A stretch of 64,000 bases of DNA from Warburgia ugandensis (Eukaryota > Streptophyta > Magnoliopsida > Canellales > Canellaceae). This document shows positions 23,045-34,704 of the stretch, piece by piece; the stretch's first letter is position 1; every line of letters starts with the position of its first letter. The notes beneath the pieces are model-generated. The model saw nothing but the letters and a program-made list of their open reading frames with translations. It was not told the origin of the DNA and ran no database searches. The stretch is from NCBI GenBank assembly GCA_035236585.1, contig CP141128.1:22225618-22289617 (forward strand), written 5' to 3'. The position numbers and the translations under genes are program-made.

Positions 23045-23960
23045 CACCCTCCAACCAGCATTTTGCTAGTCCTGAGCAAAGATATTAAAAATAATTTTTT
23101 TTAAAGATTGTCATTTTCTTAGGTACTCACAATTGCATTTAGCCTATGCAACAAGCCCTAGAATTCTTACATTACCCCTAGTAGATGAGTTAAGCCTGAT
23201 AAGGGTTTGCAGCGAATTTATCTACAAAATTCAAAAAGAGGTCAATTCCTAAGTTTATCTTAGAGAATTCTCATCTATTAGGCTTTAATAACTTTAGCAA
23301 GCTAATAAGAATAGATGAAATTCTCACAACCCTACTCATTTACTAAAGATATTCCATTTATACTTGTATCTTGGAGTGCAGTGTGTGTACAGTTAACATA
23401 TAAATAACTCTTTTCTAAGTAGATTATGACTTATAATTTTGTTATAAATACGTTTTGACCTCAAATCTCATAATTTAAATGTGTACTCAGAAATAAAACT
23501 CTTAGAAATAGGGTCAAAAGCTTCTCAATTATGTGAGCAAAGTTTTTGGAATTCTAATAGCTCACACATTATCTAAAAGAATGAAAATACTAAGGAATTA
23601 TTATGATCCCTTTAGAAATGATGCCATTACTAAGAGAAAGTTAAGGTATGTCACACCTTAATTTCTATCTATTTACATCCCCGTTAAGACCATATACAAC
23701 CTAAGATCAATAGGTCTTTAGTTAGGGTGAAACATAGGCTCAGGATAGGGTGATGAAAAGAATAGAGAAGGTATTCAAAGTCTTGAAAAATAAGTAGAGG
23801 CCTTCTACTAAACGTTGACAATTCTTTTATGTTGTATTGAAGTGAACATTCTTTTACATATTTCTATTTTTCTTCTTCTTTTTCTTTTTGCATCTTTTGA
23901 ATTTCTTTGGATCTCTTTGAAGAGCTTTCTTTTCTTGATATTCAGTTCCTTTCTTAACAG
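23045..23960 (-). mobile_element. Athila-like 3' noncoding region, truncated
   Basis: The same order of blocks occurs as at 14705 and 59583: CATTTTGCTAGTCC, GCATTTAGCC near AACAAGCCC, GTTTGCAGCGAA, and a T-rich part at 23860-23940. It stops at about 23960, where a TRIM-like fragment begins. Pol of this element is absent. Confidence 0.65.
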
Positions 23961-24234
23961 TGCTGGGATGCGTGTTCCCTAAAGGGCGAAGAGGGAGCCT
24001 AAAGTTGGGCAGTCTTGAAGAAATGATGTTGAGCTACAAAATAATGGGCTTCAAGTTATACTGAGAGTTTAGTCCCACATTGCCTAGGGGGAAGAAGTAT
24101 AGGCTAGTTATCAGGTTTGGATATCCCTCTTAGTACATACACATTTTTCCTATGGGAAAAAAAAAACCGTGAGGCTTTAGTCAAAGTGGACAATATATGG
24201 ACTATTGGGGCCTAGGTCATTACAATAATTGAAT
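23961..24234 (+). mobile_element. TRIM-related LTR fragment
   Basis: From about 24066 this parallels the 3' half of the plus-oriented TRIM-like LTR at 4387-4679: TAGTCCCACATTGCCT, then a GGGAAAAAAAAAACCGTGAGGC block, AAAGTGGACAATAT and a closing TTACA. The start, GGATGCGTGTTCCCTAAAGGG, resembles the TRIM-like spacer, but the TGAACCCACAGG start is absent. There is no flanking duplication. It is a diverged relative, not part of the array. Confidence 0.5.
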
Positions 24235-24929
24235 GTAAACTTATGCCACTTTTATAGAAATTAATGGTCAATGCTTTGCTTAAAACATTTTAAAGGATGA
24301 CATTATGCAAAGACTTATAAATTGATCAAATAATTCTCATGTAAACTATGGATGTGTGCCACCTAGTAGAGGAATCAATGATCAAAATCAACTTGATCCG
24401 CTCTAGAATTGTGCACCTCTTTCAAAAAATCAATAGTTGGATTTATAGTTTTAAATAAATATATATATAGTAGGCGACACTTTAAGGTCAAATAAAAACT
24501 AAGATTTTACCCATCCTTAGTAGCCTCGTGCGCCTATATAATAATTCATATGATGATAATCATGCTTAAATCAAGGGTTGAGATGGATAAAAAAGATGAC
24601 TAAAATTAGGTGCCCCATATTATTGAAAATAATTTGTTTAAAAGCATTCTAAAACCCATAGAACTAGGTGCTATTCCTTAGCATGAATGATAGCAAAAGA
24701 TTTGATCCTCACCACATTAGAAGTGTGCACCTCTACACCCCTAATGATTCAACAATCCCAAGCCATTCTTGAATGCCAATGATAGACATCACTATTGGCT
24801 AAATCTTTGAAAAATGAATTCAAACCATATAAAAACCCATCTGTGTTAACATGTAAGTGCTATTCATCAATGAAAATTCATGACTAATGATCTTTTCTAA
24901 ACAAATGCCTAGTTTGTGTTTAGTACATT
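24235..24929. other. AT-rich gap, no gene seen
   Basis: No domain or sizeable frame is present. It may be the LTR or tail of the gag-only gypsy element on its right, but no LTR ends could be recognised. Confidence 0.35.
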
Positions 24930-26208
24930 CTATGCATGATGTAAAGTCATATGATATAAATGAATGTGTGGACCCAGTATAAATTAACACATGAACAATT
25001 TATAAAAAATTTGGAGGGTACCTTTAACTACGACATTTGATGTGTGTGCCTGCTCGGTTGGTAGTGTGAATACACTCCCCTGGCTCCTCTGAACCTATCC
25101 TTGCTTTGCTTGTTTGTCCTTTCCTTTCTTTAGGTAGCCTTTGAGAAAATGGCCCATCTCAATGCAGACACAGCATCATCATTTGTGGACATAATAGGGC
25201 TTGCGAGGGTGGGACCTGTGGCAAGTTGGGCCTAAGGCATCTTCCTTCTCTCTTTTCTTGAAGTTTCTTGGTGCTGGTTTTTGTGACCTTGCAAACTTTG
25301 TTGGTGTAGTGTGTCTCCTCCCCTTCCAGCTTGGCTTTTTCCCACTAGACTTCTCGCTGTCTGTGTTAGAAACTCTATACTCATATTTGACAATGGTTGC
25401 CAACTCCACAACCTTAGATAATGAGGAAAGCTGTTAATAGCTTGCTCTTGATGTGTAATCTTTTTACATCCCTCAATTTGGTGGGACACACTTCTAAAGC
25501 TAAACACCTCAACTTAACCAATTTGGTTTCATAGTGTTCCACTATCGTGGAACCCTACACCAATCTTAGGAACTCATGCTCCTATTGTTCCTTAACATGG
25601 AGTCGGAAGTATTTGTCAATGAAAATTGTTTTGAAGTCATTCCAGTCAACCACTTCCATATCATTAAAGTATGTTCTCTCAATTGTGGGCCACTAGTGTT
25701 GGGCCTTTCCAGTAAGCACGACTGTAGCTATTGGCACCTACTTATCCTTTGGTATGTTCATAGCTTTAAAGATCATTTTCACTTCATAGAGCTAAGTCTT
25801 GGTTGATTATAGTCTATCTTCTCTTGAAAAACTTTGGAGCTATCTTTTTGAACTGCTCCAGCAATGTATCTTCTCTTGGCCCTAATCCATCATTTGCAAC
25901 TGTCATCCTTGGCTCTCCCCCTGACCCAAAGTCTATAATTTTTGTTTCATCCTTTACAAGAGGAGCTCTATAACATCCTCTGCAGTGTCATTGGAACTTT
26001 TGTGCTTTCTTAGGCTTAAGAGAGAGAAGCCCTCAGTTGAGTTAGCAACCCTACATCTCTTGTACCATTTGGATTTTCAATGAAAAATCTAATAAGTCTA
26101 TATTTCTCTTGTTTGTGTACCTAGGACTCATTTTCGCACTATCAATTCTTATGATTCCTAAGTTGTTTGGCTTTGAGAAGAATGAAACATAATTTGATAC
26201 CAACTTAG
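24930..26208 (-). pseudogene. Gag of a gypsy element lacking pol (copy 1)
   Basis: Read on the minus strand from about 26040, it gives a gag-like chain with shifts. Recognisable blocks are REDTLLEQFKKIAPKF (about 25880-25833), FKAMNIPKDK, a YETKLVKLRCLA stretch (about 25530), and a worn zinc knuckle with a CIEMGHF core (about 25180), whose last cysteine has become tyrosine. Immediately downstream, where protease and RT belong, lies noncoding text (24930-25030) shared with the second gag copy (39955-40070). A primer-site-like TTGGTATCAAA (minus) sits at 26191-26203, next to the presumed LTR. Gag normally forms the virus-like particle; here it is broken. Confidence 0.7.
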
Positions 26209-26756
26209 TGACCTAGGTTTTTAGAAAAATTTATGAAATATAAATTGAAAATGAAACTCTCTTGCATAATTTTTTATTATAAACATTTGAAATTCATAAT
26301 GCATAAATATATTATTAATTTTACCCTTCAACTTGGTGTCACTTTAAACATCTTCACGTATAGTAGCAGAATAAAATAATACCATTCTAGGGTTCTATGG
26401 TCACAACTCAAACAATAAGTTCAAGCCATATTTCAATTTAAATATATCGATGCCACCTGTCTTATTACAACTATCCTCAAATTGTTCATAGTTCCAAAAT
26501 CAAATAATAATGAGTTCAACTAAATTACTTTTATTCATACTTTTCTTCTTCTACTTCTCCTTTGTTCAACTTCTTCTAGCTAAACCACCTATACCTCTTG
26601 TGCTTCGCCCAAAATGTTTTGTAGGGGTGAGTATGATGACCTAATAGGAACATGCCTAAATTGGCCATTTGAAAACCATGACATTCAATTGTAAGTATGA
26701 AATAAACATTATAAATGTTTATGCTTTTACAAAAATCTAGTGTTTCCAAAACATTT
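26209..26756 (-). mobile_element. Presumed 5' LTR of the gag-only gypsy copy 1
   Basis: It starts TGACCTAGG beside a degenerate Met-tRNA primer site and is interrupted at 26757 by a solo LTR with a CATTT duplication. Sequence right of 29442 probably continues it. There is no gene. Confidence 0.5.
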
Positions 26757-27127
26757 TGTAATACCCAAGCAATTTACGCTATTTTTCACAAAAATTAAAC
26801 ATTCTATAGGAAATGAACTGAGTTAAATGTTTCACTTTATTTAAAATAGTAAACAAAGGAGTTTGTGAGGAAAATTGGTACCATTAGATTATACTAAAAA
26901 AATGGAATCCAACGCCTCAAAGAACGCCGAAAACGGAGTACGTATGAAGAAGTTACGGCCATTTAAAGATTAGGGGTATTTCTGTAATTTGAATTAAAAA
27001 CGAAAAAGGCAGAAAACATAGGGGGCCATTTTGATAACGACACCGCATCGTCTTCTTCCTTTAGATTTCTCCAGAAACCCTATTTTCCAGAGAAATCTGC
27101 CACCACCATTGGCAGCACCACCATAGC

Positions 27128-27145
27128 AGGGCTATAAAAAGCCCT
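27128..27145 (-). promoter_or_regulatory. Hairpin-embedded TATA box of the inverted solo LTR
   Basis: Plus strand: AGGGCT, six bases ATAAAA, then AGCCCT. In the LTR sense the loop reads TTTTAT, a TATA-like element. It lies at the place matching 12456-12473, and both differing arm positions are compensated by the opposite arm. Confidence 0.5.
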
Positions 27146-28841
27146 ATCTCCCCCTCTCCAAAAACATGATTTTCTAGCCATTTTGAGACTGGGGTTTCCG
27201 GAAAAAATTGAAAACCCATCTCAAACTAATCTCCCCTACATTTTCCGGCAATAGCCAGGCCCGAGTCAAGCCGACCATTGCCATCTCCCCATTTCCCCTC
27301 TTCTCCTTTCCGGTTTGGCAATGGGGTTGTTACCTTCATCGAGTTTTCTGGCGACAGAGGGTTTCAGAACCAAAACGGAGGTCTAGCACCGGTGATAGAC
27401 GCTCCCTAGGCTACCCAGGTAAGCCAGCTTTCCTCTCTCTTTGGTTCCTCCACCTTTCAGGCTAGATCTGTGTTGGATCTAGCGTTTCCAGCAGGTTTTC
27501 CAACCAGTCTTCCTGGCCGGAAAACATTCCAAGACTGGTTCTAGCCGGCCCTGCACGAACAAGGCGTCCTAGGGATGCAATGCTCCATGTACGCCTGGGA
27601 CAGGGTCCCTGGGATGGGTTCCAGGCATACGACAGTGTGTACACTATCCCAGGTGCGGCCTTCGGGTGCGCGCGCGATGTGGGGCATGGGTCCTGGCTCA
27701 ACCAGGATGCACGATGTGCCCTGGGAGCTGAGACGCGCCATGCTACACCAAAGGTGCGTCCGTACGATGCCATCCAGGATGCACGTCATAGCGCGTCGCT
27801 TGAGCATGCATGTGCGCATGCAAAACACAGTCTTAGGCACAACCTTTGGGTGCACACGCACGTGAGGCGGTCGCGATTCAACCAGGATGCACGGGTGTCC
27901 TGGGAACTGGGACACGCAGACCAAATGAGACTTTAAAGTTAGGATCACAGGACAATTTACAGAGTTTAACTATTAAATAGTAGATCCATATCATAGGATC
28001 TAGCCTGACAAAGAATTAGGCAAGGACCATGGACCCTAAAAGGTAGATCTAGCGATCTAATGTATTCATTCATACCCAGGAGTTTATAAATGAGACCCAG
28101 GGTCGGGTTGAGTGATGAAGAACGCGACTCTAGGAGACTTCAAGGTAGGTGCTCTATCGCTACTAGACTTTTAAAAAGAGCCATGATTGTTTTGAATGCA
28201 TGTTTTAAGTATAAGTTATATGACTTATTTAGCATGACTTAATCTTATAAACGAATTCAGCATGCATATGACAAATACATTATACATAGACATGTTTTGC
28301 AAGCAATTGCATATATTGTATGATTTGTGAGCATTGAGTTCTTGAAAAATTGCATGTCCTTGAGGGCTACCAAAAGACGCTGGAGTGCCTAAAAGACGCT
28401 GGGTAGGCAGTTGTGAGGGACCCAAAGAGGACAGGTTTTGAAATAGAGGTTTTTGCTTGTTTGATTGTATATGATTTGGGCTAGTAAGCTCGTGGGCGAT
28501 ATGCCGAGAGGTCTGGGTTGGCCACCCAGCCTCTACCACTATTAGGTGGAATGGGTACCACGCCCAAAAAGGGCATGTCCCTACGTCGACTGCATGTGGT
28601 ACAGGGGGCTACCATTGGTGTCACGGCACTGGGTCGATGTGTCATATGCCCTGTGGAGGCTATGACGCTGTGTCCTTAGGTACCCGGGGACCACACGGCG
28701 GTGAGGTCATGGGCATAGTTGGGCCCTATGGTTTGATGATTTACTTGCATTGCATATGACATGACATGAGGTTGGTCGACCATACCATATATCCATGAGT
28801 TGGATTCAGTTGAGCATCTTAAGTATATCATTATGTTTATG

Positions 28842-28863
28842 ATATATATATATATATATATAT
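28842..28863. repeat. (TA)n microsatellite
   Basis: About 22 bp of alternating A and T inside the solo LTR. The other copy has only short ATATAT there (about 10828-10840). Confidence 0.9.
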
Positions 28864-29442
28864 GATACTTTTGACTTGGATTATGTGATTCTTTTAGTCG
28901 TTAGTATTCCCGTTTGACAATGGTTTTTAATATCGATATTGAACATGATTGTTCAAACATGCACATGTTTTAAAAAGCATATGATTTTAAACATAGCATG
29001 CATTGTAAAACTAGTAGTGATAGACTCCTATTGAGTATAGTATATACTCACCCTATCCTTAACATTTTTCAGGATAGTTCCATTCACGAGTAAAGGACAC
29101 CTATGTTAGTGCTACGAGCAAGAAAAATAAAAAAGAGACAATTATACATGTAAGTAAACACTCTACCCTTTGGATATGTATATGCATTTAATTACAGTTG
29201 GGCTATGAGCTGTGACTGGATAGACCTGGGAAAACATTTATGATTTCTGAAGTTTTTCAAAAAACTACTTTGGTTGTTGTGAAAGCAAATGACACTCGGG
29301 GTTTTCAAAATGAGTTTAAAACTAAAGATTTTTCGTTGCATTGCATGGTTTTTATAAAATGTTTTTCAAATTGGGATCCCACCTTAGGAATTTAGATTTT
29401 TCATTTAAAAATACATGAGAAAACCCGAGTCGTCACACATTT

Positions 29443-29740
29443 AATATTTATCTCAAATCACACATATACAAGCCCATTAGGACTTTTATTAGAGAATGAT
29501 ATATCACAATCTATCATATCACTAAGTGGTAGTAGCCACCACATGTTCATCAAGGCAATGGCCAATATCCTCGAGGATGACTGACATGTCAATCCATGTC
29601 CTATAACTATATAATATACTATGCACATAGAGGACCACGTCCAGCTATGTTCATTTATGGATACCACATGGGCTACAACAATCCTCATGGGAGCATTAGA
29701 TCATAAGAGAGCACCATCCATATGACACAATACTCTTGTT
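29443..29740. other. No gene; probable continuation of the interrupted gypsy LTR
   Basis: Removing the solo LTR and one CATTT copy would join this to 26756. The minus frame 29458-29688 has no recognisable motif. Confidence 0.4.
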
Positions 29741-30250
29741 AATAGGCCTCTTAGTGTAGGTATCAAATTTCAGAAGCTAGTGGCCAATTGGTCTTCCTAG
29801 CATAGCAACCAAAGGAATTTTACCCCTATTAATATTCAACTCGAAGCATAATTAGTTTTAGGGCAACAAGTTTTACCTTAGAGTCTTTTGCAAAATCTTA
29901 CCTTAGAGTCTTTCGCAAAATCTTTGTTCTCAAAGGCACACTTGACTGTGTGTAGCCAATCAAGAAACTCATTGAGCTATATCTTACCTTCAAATTTGGG
30001 GATGTTTACTTGTATTCCAAAAAGATAAAATCTCATTGTCTTCTCCTTGGAGTATTACTTGAAGTCAGTCTTTGACTTGAAGTTGAACATTTGGAAGAAA
30101 TAGAATAGGGATCATCTGAGGAATCGTTAGAAGAAATAAGTTCATTTTTCTCACCTCTTTTTCCTTGGCTTCTAAGCTGTTCAAGATGCTCTTCTAATCT
30201 TCAACTTGTCTTTGCAAGTTGTCTATATCTAGGAACACACCTTGCTTTGA
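29741..30250 (-). pseudogene. Gag fragment of another gypsy element
   Basis: Minus translation gives a FEGKI..NEFLDWLHTV block (about 30000-29950), then KDSKVKLVALKL (about 29900-29865). This is typical of the retrotransposon gag domain of plant gypsy elements. An upstream coiled-coil-like stretch rich in D, N, Q and K lies at about 30230-30130. A degenerate primer site (minus TTGGTATCAAAGC) at 30245-30257 marks the border with its LTR. Stops and a small tandem duplication (ACCTTAGAGTCTTT at about 29875 and 29900) break it. Protease, RT and integrase are absent. Confidence 0.65.
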
Positions 30251-31250
30251 TACCAATTTCACACCGAATAAACGAGTATTAAAAGATAGTGTGAAATATG
30301 TGACTAGATAATATAACAAATTGTCCAATATTTTCTGTGTATATAGAAATCACCACGATAGAGTTAGGATGAGATTAGTTATAATATGGATACAGATTCA
30401 CCACCGTAGTAACTAAGTGTAAGAAAGTTCACTACTCTTGGATACAGTTCCACCACCAAGAGATATAGCAATATTAGGGAACGAATTAAGCTCTCTTTAC
30501 AAAGATATAGATGCACCACTTTGATGATAAGAAGCTCCAACACATGTCACCACACTTGAATCCTCAAGCGATACAGACATATCCTCTTAAGATCCACTTT
30601 GGCCAGTCTTGGAATGTAAAGCACATCCCAAATTCCACCTAGAAAAATGTCTTAAGCACACAATAAAAGAAATGTCCTTTTGCACTTGAATTTAAATTAA
30701 ACTTATCTGCTTATTTGATATACAATTCAGATATTTATAGATGTGAATAGCCCTCCCACATTAGGTAGGTACAACCTATCAAAGAAACCTTCTAATTACA
30801 TAATTTGCTTAACCCATGAAAATTTTCTAACTATATAATCCTCAATCTCTAAGACTTTCTTAACTTGCTCACTAACTAAACCTTCTTTGGAAAGTTACTA
30901 AACATAAGCAACTTCTAAATTCTTATAATAGACATTAGCAGGCTTCTAAACTTGAACAATTTCTATGCTAAGACTTTCTAACTCTAGTCAACCTTTAAAC
31001 GTTGACATTTCATTGCAATTCAAGCATTCAATCGGATTTGATCTAAGCCATCTAAAAGTACCAGAACTAGGCATCTTTTTTTTAATTAAAAATGCCTCTT
31101 TTTTCCAATCCAAGCCGTTAAACCTTTCCTCGGGGACGATATCCGTATATCCATGACCAGTCGTGCACGTGATCTCATGTTCCTAAGTGTTTTACGGGTT
31201 GATCAATTTCAACACCATAAGACTTGCCCGTGTAAGAACACTCTTTAGAA
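30251..31250 (-). mobile_element. Gypsy LTR, copy 1 (related to 55621-56720)
   Basis: Shared landmarks with the copy near 56 kb are TGGATACAG followed by CACCACC, CACCACACTTGAATC, TTTATAGATG, CCCACATTAGG or CCACATTAGG, and ATCCATGACCA. The right end is not defined, and gene-upstream sequence starts at about 31250. No coding capacity. Confidence 0.6.
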
Positions 31251-31581
31251 AAATCATCTAAAATCTCGCGCTTATCATCAATGCACTATTCACCAAAAGT
31301 GTCTTTTAATACTATACATGTGAATCCTATTTTTCCAAATGCTACCGTGTTCTTCGTCGACACATGTTCAACTGCAAGAAGGGCGGGCAAGAAGAGATAC
31401 CCGACCCATCTTCCCAAGGAACGGTAAATATTTTCCCAACCTCTCTCTCTTACACCCCGCCAGCCAAACTTCGTTTTATTTTTTATCCTCAATTCTCTCT
31501 TCTCTCTTCCTTGAAATTCACCGTGATTCGCGCTAATGCCTTCCCTTTCTCTCCCCCTACTAGACAAGGAAACAGAGGGCA
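31251..31581 (+). promoter_or_regulatory. Proximal promoter and 5' leader of the BTB gene
   Basis: Between the LTR and the first ATG there is a pyrimidine-rich stretch (31440-31560, with TCTCTCTTACACC and CTCTCTTCTCTCTTCC), typical of plant 5' leaders. AT-rich TTTTATTTTTTATCC lies at about 31470-31487 and may serve as a TATA region. CpG is less depleted than in the neighbouring transposons. The transcription start is unknown. Overlapping short frames on both strands are ignored. Confidence 0.5.
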
Positions 31582-31832
31582 ATGGAATCACACTACTCTA
31601 AACCTGCTTATACTGATTGTAACAATAAAGGTGGCATGAAAATGGCGATGACGGCCGATAATGATCGCAGCACAGCCGAATTCCGAGCCCTAGACTGCAA
31701 TCTAGCGGCTCTCTGCGATCACATCCAGATGGACGGCTTTGATTCTGGTGCTTTCTCTGACATCGTCATCCAGGTCATGGGCTCCACTTACCGACTTCAC
31801 CGCCTCATTCTCTCTCGCAGCTCCTATTTCAG
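31582..31832 (+). CDS. BTB/POZ domain protein, first exon (partial gene)
   Basis: An open frame of about 84 codons begins at ATG 31582 (context GGCAATGG; in-frame alternatives at 31636 and 31642). An acidic head is followed by FDSGAFSDIVIQVMGS and TYRLHRLILSRSSYF, the first strands and helix of a BTB/POZ fold, where a substrate-adaptor or dimer interface forms. The spacing resembles the germ-cell-less-like BTB group, but I cannot name the gene. The exon ends CAG|GTATAT at 31832/31833, a good donor. The frame runs on into the intron to 31920, so that tail is not protein. BTB proteins often act as Cullin-3 ubiquitin-ligase adaptors; whether this one does is unknown. No second exon was recognised in the window. 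Confidence 0.75.
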
Positions 31833-34704
31833 GTATATTTCGCCATTTTCCAGTTTGAAATTTGGTTCCCTTTTAACCCTTTTGATTGTTTCAAAGGCTG
31901 CACTGCGTACTGGTTTTTGATGAATTGGTGGGTGTCATGGTTTAGAGACTGCTTATGTGTGTTTTATATGAAAAATTGGAATTTTCTTATATAATTTTTG
32001 AGTATGGAACAAAAATGCGTTTTTCTGGTATATGACTTTTGGGTTCCCCCCTTCTATTGATTTCACATTTTTGAGGTTCTTTAAACTCACTTAATGCGTT
32101 AAGTTCTTGATTTGTTGTTATTGGTGCATGTTGAGGTTTCACTTGTTTATCCCAGACAATGTTCTTCGTATTGTGCTTGGAACAGCTCTTACTATGTTTT
32201 CTCCTATTTGATTGGACTTCCTCATGAAAATTAGATTTCAGATTTCTCGGGTTTGGATTTCTTTGTCGAGACCTTTTTAAGCATCCTTTATGAGATGCTA
32301 GCTTATGTTCTTGCTCAATAGTTGGAGAAGAAAGTCTTATATGTTCTTGCCAGATAGCTGGAGAAGAAAGTCTTGTTCTGGAGAGAAATGTGGAGCCAAG
32401 ATGTTTCAGTCTATAAATGACGTGTTGCAATTTTGTTAGACTACAAACCGTAATGTTTGGTGTATGCAGTTTTTGTGTGTCTTTCTAATGCGCATTATAG
32501 CTGATGGAGGTGCCAATTGTACTTTTTGGGTATGATTTGAGGAAAAGACTCAAGACATAGTTCCAAGTTCCAACTGCAAAACTTGAAAATTAAGATGCAA
32601 TACTAAATGATGGGGCTTCTTGGTGGCCTCAAATATGCAGAGGCATTGTGGACTTCATGCTGCATCTTCTGGTATAGTTATGGTCGGTGGAAAACATTAG
32701 CTATTATAGATTGAGCCTATTGTTATTTAGCTCATCCCTTCTGTAGTTACATGTTGGCTTTATACCTTTTCATGGTCCAAGGGACTTTCAGTAGAAGGCA
32801 ATGAGCAGTTGGTTAGACTCTTTCATTAAGAGTCCCGTCCAAATCAATCCTCTCCTGCTACCCCTTCTGAAAAAAATGTGTCAAACCATTAGTATCCACT
32901 CATTCAGTCTCTACATATATCTACATAAGCACTTCTGTGATTTGAAAATTATTCATCATGTTAACCTGAAGGTTTCCCTCCTGGCACTCTCGCACCCATT
33001 CATGCTGCACCAAGGCATCATGTGTTTCCTACACAATATCATGCAGTTCCACCATCACTTGCTGTCAAATGGTGGCTGACATAGCCATAATAATGACCAT
33101 GCTACACATCTTCTCATCCAATGATTTATTAGTCATCAAAAGCCACTAGTGTCATAATATGGGAGATCTCCTATGATAATTCCTGGGTAGTTGATTTAGG
33201 TGCTGGGGTCAACCTGATTTGTATTGTAATACAGAGTTGCCATCTCCAATATGCTCTTATCTCTGTTTCTTCTTCTTCTTCTTAGTCCTTTCTGTTCTGC
33301 GAGCATCTAAGGTCAGGTGCACGAAACTGCCCCTCAAGTTTGGTGCACCATATAGCCGTAGGATCAGGCGGGCAGCTTTGTTTCGTCAGCCACGGCTTCT
33401 ATTTTTTTCAAGCCACTCATTAAACCTGTTAGAAGAAAAAGAAAAAGAAAGTGCCAAAAGTAAGGCACCAGAAAAGGAAACTGTTTGATGAAAGAAAATA
33501 ATAAACACCAAAATATGAAGAAAAATTCTAAGGAGATAGCCATCCCTTCATGCATGATTGAATTCATTTTCTGACAGCTGATGAAGAGCCTGTTGTACTG
33601 CATCTGCTTTTCTCTTGATTGGATGCCTCTAGAACTTTTGTAGACGAGGTCTTAGTTAGAGATTTTTCAGGTAAATATAAACCATTGATTTCCTTGGAAT
33701 ATATCTTTTGGATGAGGTATCCACTTGGCAGGGTACCAAAACCTCATGGGTCTCCTATTGACAGTGTGCACCATTAACTATATGGATCTACGAATATGTT
33801 TTCCCATGTTGCCAAAAGTGCCTTGCTCCATTAATCAAGCAAGTTCCTTGCATATTAATTGTACTTAAATGGGAAACTCAACATTTCTGAAGTCCCGCAA
33901 AATATTCCTAATTTCATGTTTTCTTTTTCCTTTTCCTTCCAACGGGTTTTACCTGGTGGTGCCGTGGAAGACAACAGAACCGTAGTTGAAGAATCTAAGC
34001 CATTTGCCTGATCCTGCAATTACTACTGTACACCAAACTTGAGGGGGACTTCAGTGTGCCTAACCTTAGGCATTCTCACCTCTTTCTCCTGTTACCAAGT
34101 ATCAAATTTTGGCATCTTGTTTACGCTTCTATTTTTGTGAAGGATAGGGAGCTCCTCACTGGTGGTTCTGTCATGCCTTTACTTTGTATTACCTGATGTG
34201 TTTAAGGATTAAAAGCTATCCTCATAAGTCAATTAGTTCAGGGATTAATTGGTAGAACCTCTGTCCACTTAGTCATTCAATTTTCAAATATTAGTAGTTC
34301 ACTTAGAATGCAAACTGCTAAAGTGTTTGCTAAGTATGCTGTGTTTTCACTGTCTCTGGGTAAATTGGCTATCTGTTTATTTTTGTTTGCCTCGTTTAAT
34401 CACCAAATGATTAAGTCTTCTAAGTATACAAACATCCATCAAGTGCATCGGATGATAAGAATCCATTGGATTCGCTAAAGTTCAGTCAGACTATCTGCTG
34501 TCACTTTCCAGTAGACAAACCTACTGTTTCGTGTTTAACCAACAATCTAATCATCTGATCATGTCAATTAGCCTTATGTACATTGTTCCTTATTGAATAT
34601 ACTTCATATCCATGGAATTTTGGGGTGTGGTAGGTGCTTAGAATGCATCTGGTACCTTAATCTTTCTGTTGGACTGTCTGCAGAATTATGCATCATATAG
34701 TCCA
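31833..34704 (+). other. Intron 1 sequence (proximal part), no exon recognised
   Basis: This is low-copy-looking, T-rich plus-strand sequence after the GT donor, without a convincing coding exon. The stretch 33150-33240 gives SWVVDLGAG-like text that could be a worn copia protease. A CT-rich tract (about 33257-33290) and a purine tract (about 33430-33490) are present. The minus frame 31987-32430 is long but has no known motif, and a coding match was not recognised. Confidence 0.45.

Larger units (their letters stand above)
26757..29437 (-). mobile_element. Solo LTR, TGTGACG family, inverted copy with CATTT duplication
   Basis: In minus sense it runs from TGTGACGACTCGGG to GGGTATTACA. The duplication CATTT lies at 26752-26756 and 29438-29442. 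The 2681-bp body aligns in reverse with 10238-12883, for example around the GGCCACCCAGCC block at 28518. It holds a (TA)n stretch at 28842-28863 and a TATA hairpin at 27128-27145. Frames at 27462-27948 and 28225-28539 are not shared as reading frames by the other copy and are not genes. Confidence 0.88.

Noticed and set aside
27462-27948. Opposed frames of 96 to 135 codons
   Set aside because: Inside the inverted solo LTR. Open on both strands because of CpG-rich composition, with no motif.
28842-28863. (TA)n as a regulatory or origin signal
   Set aside because: A simple microsatellite inside an LTR; the other copy has only a short version.
31987-32430. 147-codon minus frame upstream of the LINE
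   Set aside because: No recognised motif, Lys/Ser/Asn-rich, and it overlaps the presumed intron of the BTB gene. Not enough to call a gene.
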